Below, piece by piece: positions 42,320 through 56,898 of a stretch of 64,000 bases of DNA. Positions within the stretch are counted from its first letter, which is position 1. Each line of letters begins with the position of its first letter. Location: positions 22,617,677 to 22,681,676 of the forward strand of contig OY754981.1 in NCBI GenBank assembly GCA_963576475.1, read 5' to 3'. Both the position numbers and the translations under genes were made by a program. The notes below the pieces were generated by a model. The model was not told the origin of the DNA, made no database searches, and worked only from the letters and a program-made list of their open reading frames with translations. This DNA is from Molanna angustata. Taxonomy: Eukaryota; Arthropoda; Insecta; Trichoptera; Molannidae.

Positions 42320-43280
42320 CTATTCTGATTCGTTTCAGAATACGAAAACGTCTAAATCAACGGGCAACCGTGGATAAAAGGATTTTATCCGCGTGGTGTG
42401 ACGTAATGAGTCCCGTATAAACCCTTTCTTTATTACATACATCAATAGAATTGAAGGAGTACAGAATAAATTCCTTAAACATTTGGATTATCGTGATAAA
42501 CTTAATTTCCCCAACTACCGCCAATCTGCTATACATCATAATATTTGTAACTTAGAAAATAGACGAACAATTATAGACATGATATACTTGCATAAAATTA
42601 TCCATAACCGTGTAGACTCACCTTACCTACTATCTAAATTAAATTTTTATTGCTCATCACGCAATTTCAGATCTCAGTTTTTGTTCTATGTCGACCGTCG
42701 ATTCACAAAACAATTATATTTGGCGGAGTTGCTCCAATTACAATACATACTTTAGACAATTCGATATAATACATAAATCACAAGCAGACTTCAAATCATA
42801 CATTTTACAATTATTCAGTAAATAGTACCTATACCTAAATTTATTACCTACTTTCATCATAATTTGTCTTGCATACACTTACACTTTCACCCTTTAATTT
42901 TAATTTATTATTATTTTTTTGTAACAATTTATTATAAATTTTTTCCACCCTAAATTTTTTTTACTATTTTTTTCTGTAAAAATATGATTAAATATATATT
43001 ACCTACTATATGTGAAAACATTTAATTGAGATGCAATGTATCATCCATATTTATTATAACTATAGTATATTCTTTTACCATTGTATCTTGTTTGTTTTCC
43101 CGAAATAAATAAATAAAAAATAAAAAAATAAAAAATAAATTCAGTTAACAAAAGAGAAATGTCAAAAAGTTGATGCATTTATACAGGACTTATTAAGTTA
43201 TACCGCGAGGATAAAATCCTTTTATCCACGGTCGCCCTTTGGCTATAGACGTATTCGTACTCTGAAACGAATCAGAATAG
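42320..43280. mobile_element. Terminal-inverted-repeat element interrupted by a LINE
   Basis: The left arm 42320-42428 (ctattctgattcgtttcaga ... gtggataaaaggattttatc ... agtcccgtataaa) is inverted at 43178-43280 (tttatacaggact ... gataaaatccttttatccac ... tctgaaacgaatcagaatag), ~85% identical. With the LINE removed the element would be ~250 bp, a foldback/MITE. Confidence 0.8.
42429..43141 (+). pseudogene. CR1/Jockey-type LINE 3' end inside the TIR element
   Basis: The frame reads RIEGVQNKFLKHLDYRDKLN, FPNYRQSAIHHNICNLENRR, TIIDMIYLHKIIHNRVDSPY and continues, after a frameshift at ~42735, into FRQFDIIHKSQADFKSYILQ and a stop near 42827. These are the thumb/C-terminal blocks of Jockey/CR1 RT. 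The 3' UTR ends in an (AAAT)n/(AAAAAT)n tail at ~43105-43140. Confidence 0.85.
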
Positions 43281-43289
43281 AACATAGGT

Positions 43290-44075
43290 ACTATATACCT
43301 TGTTTATGTTTTACTAACTTATTAATGACGTTGTTTGACTGGTTCTATAACACTGCAATATAAAAATGGATAATAATGTACACTAACAAAAACGTCGCAG
43401 ACATCACATAAATGAACAAGATAAAATTTTCTTTTTTAGAATATTTACTTATATGTCATTGAAACAACACCATGACACATTCCATAAAATACATTAAATA
43501 CTTACATATTCTAATCAGATAAAATCGATCGGGAAAATATCAAACCTTCACAAAGATTTCGTTAATTCTTCGTTTAGTAAAATTTTCACGATTTTTTAAG
43601 GGAATTCTAGGTTTTAAATCAGTTTTTTTTATTTTTCTCTCAGTAACCTAGTGGCGTGTTTACGATTACAGGTCTAAGGCACGAATCACTCGGGCACCGA
43701 CTCATTCAAATAAATGCGATCTTATCATTTACGAGCCACAGTTTGAGTTTCACTGTCCTCATACTTGGAGTGCACACACTAGAGTGTACTGTACAGTGTT
43801 GACTCTAGGAACATAATGGACCATATCGAACTTGAAGTGTGTAATGTTAGGCAGTTCCCACCTACCTACATATTATTATATACGTTACACTTACTTTAGG
43901 TACAATGCTGTAATATATAATATAATACAATACATTATGTATCGAGTGTAATATAAAGAGCAATGCCACTCAACAGCGCTATAATCGGTAACGCTTCAAT
44001 GGAGAATAATAATACATATTCAATTGAATGTTTATACGTTGATACTCCATTTACGCGGTAAAAGTAGATATCGAT
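43290..44075. other. Unassigned stretch
   Basis: No coding, RNA or repeat structure recognised. Confidence 0.5.
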
Positions 44076-44079
44076 AATT

Positions 44080-44255
44080 GGTATTCATATCCACGTATCG
44101 CTCTCCAACAGAATCCAGCTGGAAGAAGACCACCAGGAAGATCTCCAAAGAGATGGCGAGACAGTTGGCAGTCCACATCGCAGGAGACAGAATAGCGGTA
44201 AATATAGATCTTCGGATCTATGAAAAGGAAGAAGAAGAAGAAGAAGGTATTCATA
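44080..44255 (+). mobile_element. RTE LINE 3' end with 10-bp TSD
   Basis: ggtattcata is at 44080-44089 and, exact, at 44246-44255. The 156-bp insert (44090-44245) reads, in frame, RIALQQNPAGRRPPGRSPKRW, then DSWQSTSQETE, and ends in an (AAG)n tail. This matches the GRP..RW.D.W block of the RTE copy at 29.97 kb. Short, 5'-truncated insertion. Confidence 0.88.
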
Positions 44256-44384
44256 AGTCAAAGTATATGTGCAAACCGCCCCACTCCTCGGCGAAAAGGC
44301 TCAAGAAGTTTGGTAGCATCTATATCACTGTATCAGAATTGTTCAATATTAACTGGGTATATATGGCGATATTATTTTAAAAAC

Positions 44385-44812
44385 AATCAGAATATTATTC
44401 ATCTTCCTTCACTATTCATGCTGCCCGGCTGTGGAACAATTTAGCATTTGATATTAGAAATGCCACATCACTTCCAATTTTCAAATCTCGTCTTAAATGC
44501 TCATTCTTCCTCTCAATTCCATAACTAACATATATCCCAATTTCACTTTCCATACCTTTTGATCGCTCCTCATCGTCTCCCTTCCCTTTCTGATTTTCCT
44601 CTCCTTTCTGAATTTGTGTAATATCTCACTTTTGTTTTGCTGTCTCATACTGGTTGTGTTATTGTGTTATTATGTATATGCCGAAACTATGATTTATACT
44701 TTTGATCTCAGATGGTTAACTGGAAGAAATTTGCTCCAGGCAACAAGTCCGCCATTTGTACTATGTTATTTTATGTACAAAAAAGTGTTATATAAATAAA
44801 AAAATAAACATA
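44385..44812 (+). pseudogene. CR1/Jockey-type LINE 3' end
   Basis: The coding end reads SSFTIHAARLWNNLAFDIRN, ATSLPIFKSRLKCSFFLSIP and a stop, the classic 'AARLWN.LP..IR...S...FK..LK' terminus. The 3' UTR carries 'aactggaagaaatttgctcc', 'aggcaacaagtccgcca', the diverged form of the block at 1.48 kb, and an A-rich tail. 5'-truncated. Confidence 0.85.
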
Positions 44813-44814
44813 AT

Positions 44815-45258
44815 TTGTTTGAAAACTTATTTTGTTATTTATTTTTTATCACACAATATTTTACAGTTATAGCAACGAGTAGATTACTGCTGCCCAACTA
44901 GGAAATCCTGCTCCAGGGCTAGCAGTTAACAATTTAACAGTGATAACATACTCTATATCGGGGAGGCACAAAATCAAAATACTTTATAGGTAGGTACTTC
45001 TAACTAAATAACCACTACTTCAATAAACATCAAAAGAGACACATAGCTCACATAAAATAGATAAAACAGGTTAAAAAGTCTGCACAATACCTCTCGAGTC
45101 AATTCCCGACGCGATTTGACATTTCAAAACCATTGAGAGGAGATTGTCTATCAATGTCATCAGGTGCGTTGGTGTATTGGATATAACTTGCATGCGTCCC
45201 AGATCAAATCAAAACCCTTAATTACCATAAAAATTAAACAAGTAGAAAAAATATTCGA
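44815..45258. other. Unassigned stretch
   Basis: Nothing recognised. Confidence 0.5.
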
Positions 45259-45261
45259 TCC

Positions 45262-45358
45262 TCGATGAAGGCACAGTTTTTAATTGGGTTTTCAGACTGG
45301 ATAAGACTCTAGAATGTGCCAACTTGTTATTGGGTGAGTTTTAAATTAATATTTGACG
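45262..45358 (+). mobile_element. SINE family A 3' fragment
   Basis: Reads 'aattgggttttcagactgga', 'ctagaatgtgccaacttgtt', 'attgggtgagttttaaatta', 'atatttgacgt'; the head and tail are missing. Confidence 0.75.
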
Positions 45359-45359
45359 T

Positions 45360-46845
45360 TTCACTTTTTAGGGGTTGATTTATTGTAGTCGTAAGATTTA
45401 TCAGAAGGTTATAATAATTATCAAAAGGTTTTTAAATGCGTGTTCAAAATTGTTATCATAAATGTTTCAAATCAATTAACCCACTAAATATTTATTAATG
45501 AAATAATGCAATGAGGGAATGATTTGTGAATTAAAGAATTAACTTACGTTGCAATACACTGTTTATTCACAAATATTAATCTTTGACTTACTTAATTAAT
45601 TTACAATAAAATTAATTTACAATAAAATTTATAAATTCACACGGCTGATAAAATATCGATTGACGCGTTACGTTGACAGTTCGAGAGAGCAATGGCGGGC
45701 GAATGAAAAAACGACTATTTATATTTTTATGATTATTCTGGAATCTTCCACAGATGAGTGTTGCCAGGTTTTTGTATTTTAATAAATCACCACAGTTATT
45801 TGAATAAGATTATTAAAGAATGTTTACAGCTCAAGCACAGTACCAAAAAATATACTAGGTATGATTGGTGTGACATGTTTGAAGATTAAAATTTTAGAAA
45901 AATCTTGGTCTCTGCTCAGATTTTAATCCATTTATATAAGTCTCAAAGATTCACGAAATTATTTATGACTTTACGACCAGCTAGAGTCCTCAGTTGATCA
46001 ATCTCCATTTCCAGAATTATTTCAAGAGTTTTCCGTGAACACCGAGTAGATGGTGTACTAGACTTTGCAATTATCGTGAGTGACCCTCGGGATATAAATA
46101 CAAGTGCATAAGGTCAGAAGAATATATCCCTCGAGGTAAAGTATATGGGTAGTTTCCTACCCCAACATTTGACAGACATGAGAACGTCTTCAGTAGTCAC
46201 AGAAGGGTATTATTGAACAGGAACTTGAAAAGGGACATCTTAATACTACCAATGTAAAGTAGTGATGGACAAGTGCCGGTTGAATACTCAGTTTAAGTCT
46301 TGATATCGTCATATTGGTCTTCAAGTATATGTTAAATTGAATTCCAAATATTTTTAATTACACATTGTATATTATGTCATTATTGTATTTAGTATATACT
46401 ATAAGTATGTAAATCGAATATTTTTATGATCACATATATTACGCAAAAGTGAACGTTGCGTAAGCGCCTAGAGTGATCAAACCAGTGATCACTGTGGGTG
46501 ATAGGTCGTAAGCTCTGTAGGTGCCTGATTTACGGGTTCTCCTATTAATTCTCGCTTCGTCTCTATTGATAAATTGAATTTACCAAAAAATAAAAGTTTG
46601 TACATTGAATAGTATGTATATTCGAGAATAAATTATTTTTGCAATTTATTATTCTTTGTTCCCATTCAACACACTATTGCAATCTCATGATGTATTTTAT
46701 ACAAATAAATTATAAATATAATTTTTCATATACTCGTTAAAAAACCGTCTACAAAAAGAATGTGTGTCATTACAGAAAAAATGATGTGATGGTATGTATG
46801 TAGTAATATTATCTTTAATGCAATAGGTCGTATGGTCATATATGA
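45360..46845. other. Unassigned stretch
   Basis: AT-rich with two copies of 'aatttacaataaaatt' at ~45600. No gene, RNA or clear element. Confidence 0.5.
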
Positions 46846-46849
46846 GTGT

Positions 46850-47216
46850 CACCTCATTTATAAGGACTGTTGATGTCACCCCTGAACTGCGCCAGAACAA
46901 GCCTAATATGAAATAGTATTTCTGGCGCAGTTCAGGGCACGTTTCATCTGTGCGAGACACCGCCACCTCATTTATAAAAACTGTTGCTTTCATTGTTTAC
47001 AAATAAACTAATCTCTCATTAGATGGCGTTACAAAAAAGGTTTCTTCGTTACCTCATAGATGGCAATAGTATAATTTCGTATTATTCAGGTGAATTGTTT
47101 ACACATTATTCAAATATATAGAACTTGCAAAAATTACAATGATAACGGAACTCAATAAGAAGGCATAATTGGTGAACGTTCTTTAATATCCTAACTTCGT
47201 CTCTACTGAGATGTTA
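46850..47216 (-). repeat. Dispersed repeat F, copy 2, SINE-free
   Basis: Inverted relative to 40667-41240. At the point where copy 1 carries the SINE, this copy is continuous (ttgtttacacattattcaaa). It has an 18-bp perfect hairpin, 46880-46897 and 46920-46937 (ccctgaactgcgccagaa and inverse), and an internal repeat of 'cacctcatttataa'. Confidence 0.8.
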
Positions 47217-47244
47217 TCTAAAGTAATAAAGCAATCAAAATGTT

Positions 47245-47294
47245 AGTGTATGTGTGTGTGTGTGTGTGTGTATGTGTGTGTGTGTGTGTGTGTT
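47245..47294 (+). repeat. (GT)n microsatellite
   Basis: Interrupted (GT)n of about 45 bp. Confidence 0.9.
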
Positions 47295-47299
47295 TGTCT

Positions 47300-48200
47300 C
47301 ACGCCTTCTGAAAAACCAAGAGCATCTAAAAATCTAATTTATGTGCGAACGTGTACCAGTATACCTGATGCAGTGTCACGCTAAAAATAATGCGATAAAA
47401 ATGCTGAATTTTAAAAATATTTCAATAATTATTTTTTTCATACAAAATTTTCCAAGTCATATCTGTCAAAAAAGTGTACATTTTGCACGCAAATATCTGT
47501 TAGTTTAAAAGTTAGAAGTACGTATTTACACGAAGAAAATATATTTTCAAGTATAACTTAGCGTTTAAGTGAAAAACATGGTGAATATTTTGTATAATTA
47601 TAATGTTTAACTTATTTTTAAAGTAAGCGTTTTGTACAAATGTACATATAACCCCGCCATTTTAATATCTTTTCATACGATATTTAATTTTCCTACCGAA
47701 TGAATATGTTCTTTAAAATAATATACCTTTGAAATAAATGTGATTATGAAATAATAAAATGAAACACAAGACATTACAGCAAGTTTTAAGACATATATTG
47801 TAAAAGTCTGTTAATTATTAGTAAAGATATAGGCATAATAAAATTGCATAATTTGTATGTAATATTTGATATTTTGGACAATTTTCGTTTTTGTGGCTTC
47901 GAACAAACCAATGTAGGTACCTACCTACATATCCAAAAAAATGTATCGAGCCCATTTGATAGTAATATTTTATATGTTCGATGGTTACTATGGTTACGGA
48001 AAGATTCTGATATTCAAATAAAATTTGTTATGAATCGAATTTATTTAGAACATTGTTGTAGGTAGGTACCTACCTAATACTATTTACTTACAAATCAACA
48101 ATATACTGATTTCCTATAGGAAAATTATTTTATTTATTTATTTATGTATGGATGCATGTATGCTATGTGCTCCTAAACCGTTTGTCCGATTACAATGAAA
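47300..48200. other. Unassigned stretch
   Basis: No gene recognised. 48120-48235 ('tgctatgtgctcctaaaccg', 'tttgtccgattacaatgaaa') leads into the minisatellite and looks like its parent element. Confidence 0.45.
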
Positions 48201-48234
48201 CTTTGGTGAATTGTCGAGCGTATGCCCGGGATGG

Positions 48235-48985
48235 TTTCTGGATTTAAATTTTTTTCTTATTCTTCTTCTTCTTCGTGTATTTGGTCATTTTACCAATGAA
48301 AGCGGAATATCCTGGGAAACGAAGGTCCGACTGTCTCTCCATTTCTTCGCAGGTCTTCCAGGACGGTTCCTGGATTTAAACTTTTTTCTTCTTCTTCTTC
48401 GTGTATTTGGTCATTTTACCTATGAAGGTGGACTAACCTGGGAGAAGAAGTTCCAATTGTCCTTCCATCTCTTCGCAGGTTTCTGGATTTAAACTTTTTT
48501 CTTCTTCTTCTTCTTCTTCATGTATTTTTGGTCATTTTACCTATGAAGTTGGAGAATACTGGGAGAAGAAGGTCCAACTGTTCTTCCAACTCTTCGCAAG
48601 TCTTCCAAGACGGTTTTTGGATATAAACTTTTTTCTTCTTCATCGTGCATTTGGTCATTTTACCTGGACATTTTAGGTGGACTATCCTGGGAGAAGAAGG
48701 TCCAATTTTCCTTCCATATCTTCGCAGGTATCTGGATTTAAACTTTTTTCTTCTTCTTCTTCGTGTATTTAGTCATTTTACCTTTGAAGGTGGAGTATCC
48801 TGGGAAAAGAAGGTCCAATTTTCCTTCCACATCTTCGCAGGTATCTGGATTTAAACTTTTTTCTTCTTCTTCTTCGTGTATTTAGTCATTTTACCTTTGA
48901 AGGTGGAGTATCCTGGGAAAAGAAGGTCCTTTCATCTCTTCGCGGTTCTTCCAGGATGGTTTCTGGATTTAAACTTTTCTTAAGC
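48235..48985 (+). repeat. Minisatellite, 113-134 bp unit, seven copies
   Basis: 'tggatttaaac' followed by a 'ttttttcttcttcttctt' stretch recurs at about 48240, 48371, 48484, 48619, 48733, 48847 and 48965. Each unit contains 'tgtattt.gtcattttacc', 'gaaggtgga', 'tcctgggagaagaaggtcca' and 'cttcgcaggt'. Open frames across it (48211-48492, 48645-48854) are by-products. Confidence 0.9.
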
Positions 48986-49150
48986 GGCTGAAGGGACGGG
49001 ATGTAATGAAGGGAAGGGATGCACTAAAGGGCCTGAAGGGATGGGAGGTATAAATGGGCCTAAAGGGACGGGAGGTACTGAAGGGCCTGATTGGAAGGGA
49101 CGTAATGATGGATTGAAGGGATGGGAGGTACTGAAGGGTCTGAAGCGACC
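48986..49150 (+). repeat. Degenerate AAGGG-rich minisatellite
   Basis: Tandem 'gaagggatgggaggta' / 'ctgaagggcctgaagggac' words, about 40 bp per unit. It directly follows the 113-134 bp minisatellite. Confidence 0.7.
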
Positions 49151-50375
49151 GTTCGTGGAGTCTAATTCTTTTTCTTCGTTTTCTTATTTTATGTAGAACT
49201 TTGGTGAATTTTATACAAAACTATTTCCTATGGATTAATCTTCTTCTTCTTTTATGTAGACCTTTTAGTCAGTTTTTATACAATCTATTTCCAATAGTCT
49301 AATTCTTCTATTTTATGTATTTTTTCTTATTTTATGTAGACCATTGAAATAGTTTTTTATACAAACTATTTCTTATAGTCTTATACTTATTCTTCTCTTT
49401 TTTATTTAGACTTTTGGGTTAGTTTTAAGTCTAATAGTCTATTGTGCAGAAATATTATTAACAATATGCACACTTGATGAAAATACATATGTAAAAACGA
49501 ATGGGATGTGGGATGTGACGATGTAACCTGCACTAGAATATTTTCAATACTTTTGTTTAATCAAATTTAAACCATTTATATCATCCTATTTTGAATAATT
49601 TTCAACACCTTCATATTTGATTTCGTTGACGATATTTAAATAATGGGGGTTGTGGCCATTACTGAACTCTTCACAACGTTTATATTCAAATTAAAAACTA
49701 TTTATTATAGTTTAAGTCTTTTTCTTCTTCGTTAATGTAGACTTTTGTGTCAATTTTAAGTCTATCAGTCTAATTGTGCAAAAATATAATGCACACTTGA
49801 TGAAAAAATATAAATACGAATGGGATGTGACCAACACTAGATCTTTTCAGTACATTATTTAATCAAATTTAAACCACATTCCAACATCCAAAATTACTAA
49901 ATTTTCAATAGGTATATATTACAATTTGTTTTCGATGATAATATTTAAAAATGGGGGTTGTGTACAACGTTGATAAACTGTCATATTTAAAACCATTTCG
50001 CGTAGTCCATGCGTGCAGAAATTGTATATTATACTTCATTCACACTTTATAGCAATATATAAAAAAGAATGGGTTGTGGCCATCACTTGAACATTTTACA
50101 ATGCTTAAACTCAATCAAATTTCAAACCACTTTTCATAGTCCGATATTGCAAAATAATTGGGTGACAATATTATAAAAACGATTGCTTATTCCTTCACAG
50201 TTTTACATTCTTGGCCAACGGCGGGACATAAAGGCTAGTTGTCAATAAAACAATTTAATGAATATGATACGAAGTATTGATTTTTGCACTTTTAAAAATG
50301 GATCCAAAACAGTCATACTAGATCCTCCCCATCCAATACATGCATTCTACAAATAAGATGTATTGGATGTATTTA
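49151..50375 (+). repeat. Decayed tandem repeats
   Basis: 49190-49440 has repeated 'ttttatgtagac.tttt.agt' words. 49470-50140 has at least four diverged copies of a 'cgaatggg.tgtg.cca.cact' ... 'aatcaaatttaaacca' unit spaced ~190-300 bp. No coding signal. Confidence 0.55.
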
Positions 50376-50377
50376 TT

Positions 50378-52400
50378 GCAGACGACTTTTGAAATTATTT
50401 ATTTTTCTCACGAGTTCCAACATCCTTCCTATTAAAAAAGGAATCTTTAAAATCTGTCGGTGGCCGAATTCGAAAAATCTTTAATTACTATCGCTGAAGT
50501 GGAAATTGAAGACTTTCTTATGGATCCCAAGATCAGATTTTGACCAAATCGAAATGGGACCAATCGGAAAATATCACATTTTTAATGAAATACGAATATT
50601 TTAAATCATGTGACTTCGATTTTGTGGTAAGAAAGTTATCGCTGAGCGTACATATAAAAATTCACATCGAATTGACTAACTCCGCCGTTTTTGGAAGTCT
50701 GTTAAAAATAAATTTGAATACTGACAAAAAAGACTTTTCCCAACACTACCATTGTTTCGATTCGTAAGGGAAGAGGAATAGTTTGTTGGTTGGAATAGAG
50801 ACAAATTAATTTCCGACCCATTAACTAACAAAACACTATCAAAATCGAGACAAGTGATCTTCGAGGCATATAGGATTAGCTGTCGATAGTTAACAAGTGT
50901 ATAAATACCATTTTCAGCGCTAAAATAAATTATGTTAGATGCAGATATAACTCTTGAAATTTATGTATGTCTCAAAAATCAACAGTCAAATCTTCAAAGG
51001 AGAACCAATTTTATGACTCACTAGAATATTGAAACACGTACTATTTTTATCTCCTTCTTATCCCTGCATCAAGTCATAATTAGATATTTTCTAATTTTGA
51101 ATTAATTTCAGACTTTGGACATAATATGTCAGCTCCCAATTTCGAAATACAGTTCGTTCGTTTAACTACCAAAGATTATAAATAAGCATTTTCGTATATT
51201 ATTACCTACTTGTCTGCTGATATATAAACGTTTTAACTGTATAGAAAACCGGTTTCAAAATTAATGTGTGTCAAGATAGGTAAAAAAATGTTATTAGGTT
51301 CTTACTGCCTGCCCAATGAGAGACATGGCGTGACGGTATATAATATTATCTTTCATATATTTCGCCTATTCTACGTGTTATACAGATTGCAGACGCCTTT
51401 GCAAATTGAAGAGTTTAATGATTTTTTTCTCATGACTCTTATCATCAGAACTCGATAAACTTCTGAAACACTCCTTTTCTATAAAAAAGGAATAATTTAA
51501 ATCGAATAATATGATAAGAGAAATACTATCGCAGAAGTGAAAAATGAAGAGTTTGATGTTTATCTCAAGGATCCCATGATGATATCACGACAAAATTGAA
51601 TCGGGACCAATCGGAAGATACCCCCATTCTAATGAAAAAAAAAGAATCATCTAAATCAAACAGGAAAATAATAAGTAATCGCTGAACATACACTTAAAAA
51701 AATCACATCGAGTTGATATCTTCTCTGTTTTTGGAAGTCCGTTAAAAAAACATTTTTTACTGCAGCATTTACAAGGTTTTAGAGTTCTAAGTGTGTTCAG
51801 AAAGGGGTCGCTATCAGTCCCCATATGCAGAACTGATGGTGGTGGAGATAAATTGAGTGCAAGAAGTTGTATATAACTACATAGTTACTATACAATATAA
51901 GCATGTTGATAAAGTAATTGAACTCGTTAGACTAGCAAAGTTTGTATATTAGCGTTTTCGTATATTATGGGGGCATATAAACCTAAATACTCCAATTTCA
52001 AATCAAATTCCTCAAATATGTGAAACGGTGTGTTTCTAGAAAAAATACCGTAAGTGTTTTCAACATTTCTCTAGTGTATGTTCGTCACACAATTTTAAAA
52101 TTCAGCCTAGATTGCCCTAAAAAAATTATTACAAATATCCTGTTTTACTGCATTTTTTTAAATTACTCCATAACTATGTGTCGTAGAAAAATAAATCTTT
52201 CAAAGAGTGCATAAAATCAAAGTGAATGACCGAAAAAGTTTTTTCATTTCAAGTAAGGTTTGTTCTTAAAATGCAAAAAATCAACACGTTTTGGTTTTCC
52301 GTAAATTTAAATCACTTATAAACCTTTTTTAGTGCACGCAATAAAAACCCTTAGTAAAACGTTACTTCATAGTGCATTAGGCGGTTTTGGTATATCATGT
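50378..52400 (+). repeat. Decayed ~1-kb tandem duplication
   Basis: Landmarks repeat ~1.0 kb apart: 'gcagacgacttttgaaatta' (50379) versus 'gcagacgcctttgcaaattg' (51391); 'gggaccaatcggaaaatatc' (50558) versus 'gggaccaatcggaagatacc' (51602); 'tcgctgagcgtacatataaa' (50639) versus 'tcgctgaacatacacttaaa' (51690); 'gtttttggaagtctgttaaa' (50687) versus 'gtttttggaagtccgttaaa' (51727). Small frames here have no known domain. Confidence 0.65.
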
Positions 52401-56792
<4,392 letters not shown>

Positions 56793-56898
56793 TTTCTAAA
56801 GGCGCCTTGTTAATAAATTTTCGTCTCGAGGGATAGTGCACGCACGTCCGTTCGAGTCGAAAGCTTACTACCAAGTGAAAGTTTGAAAGGAAGCCGCG

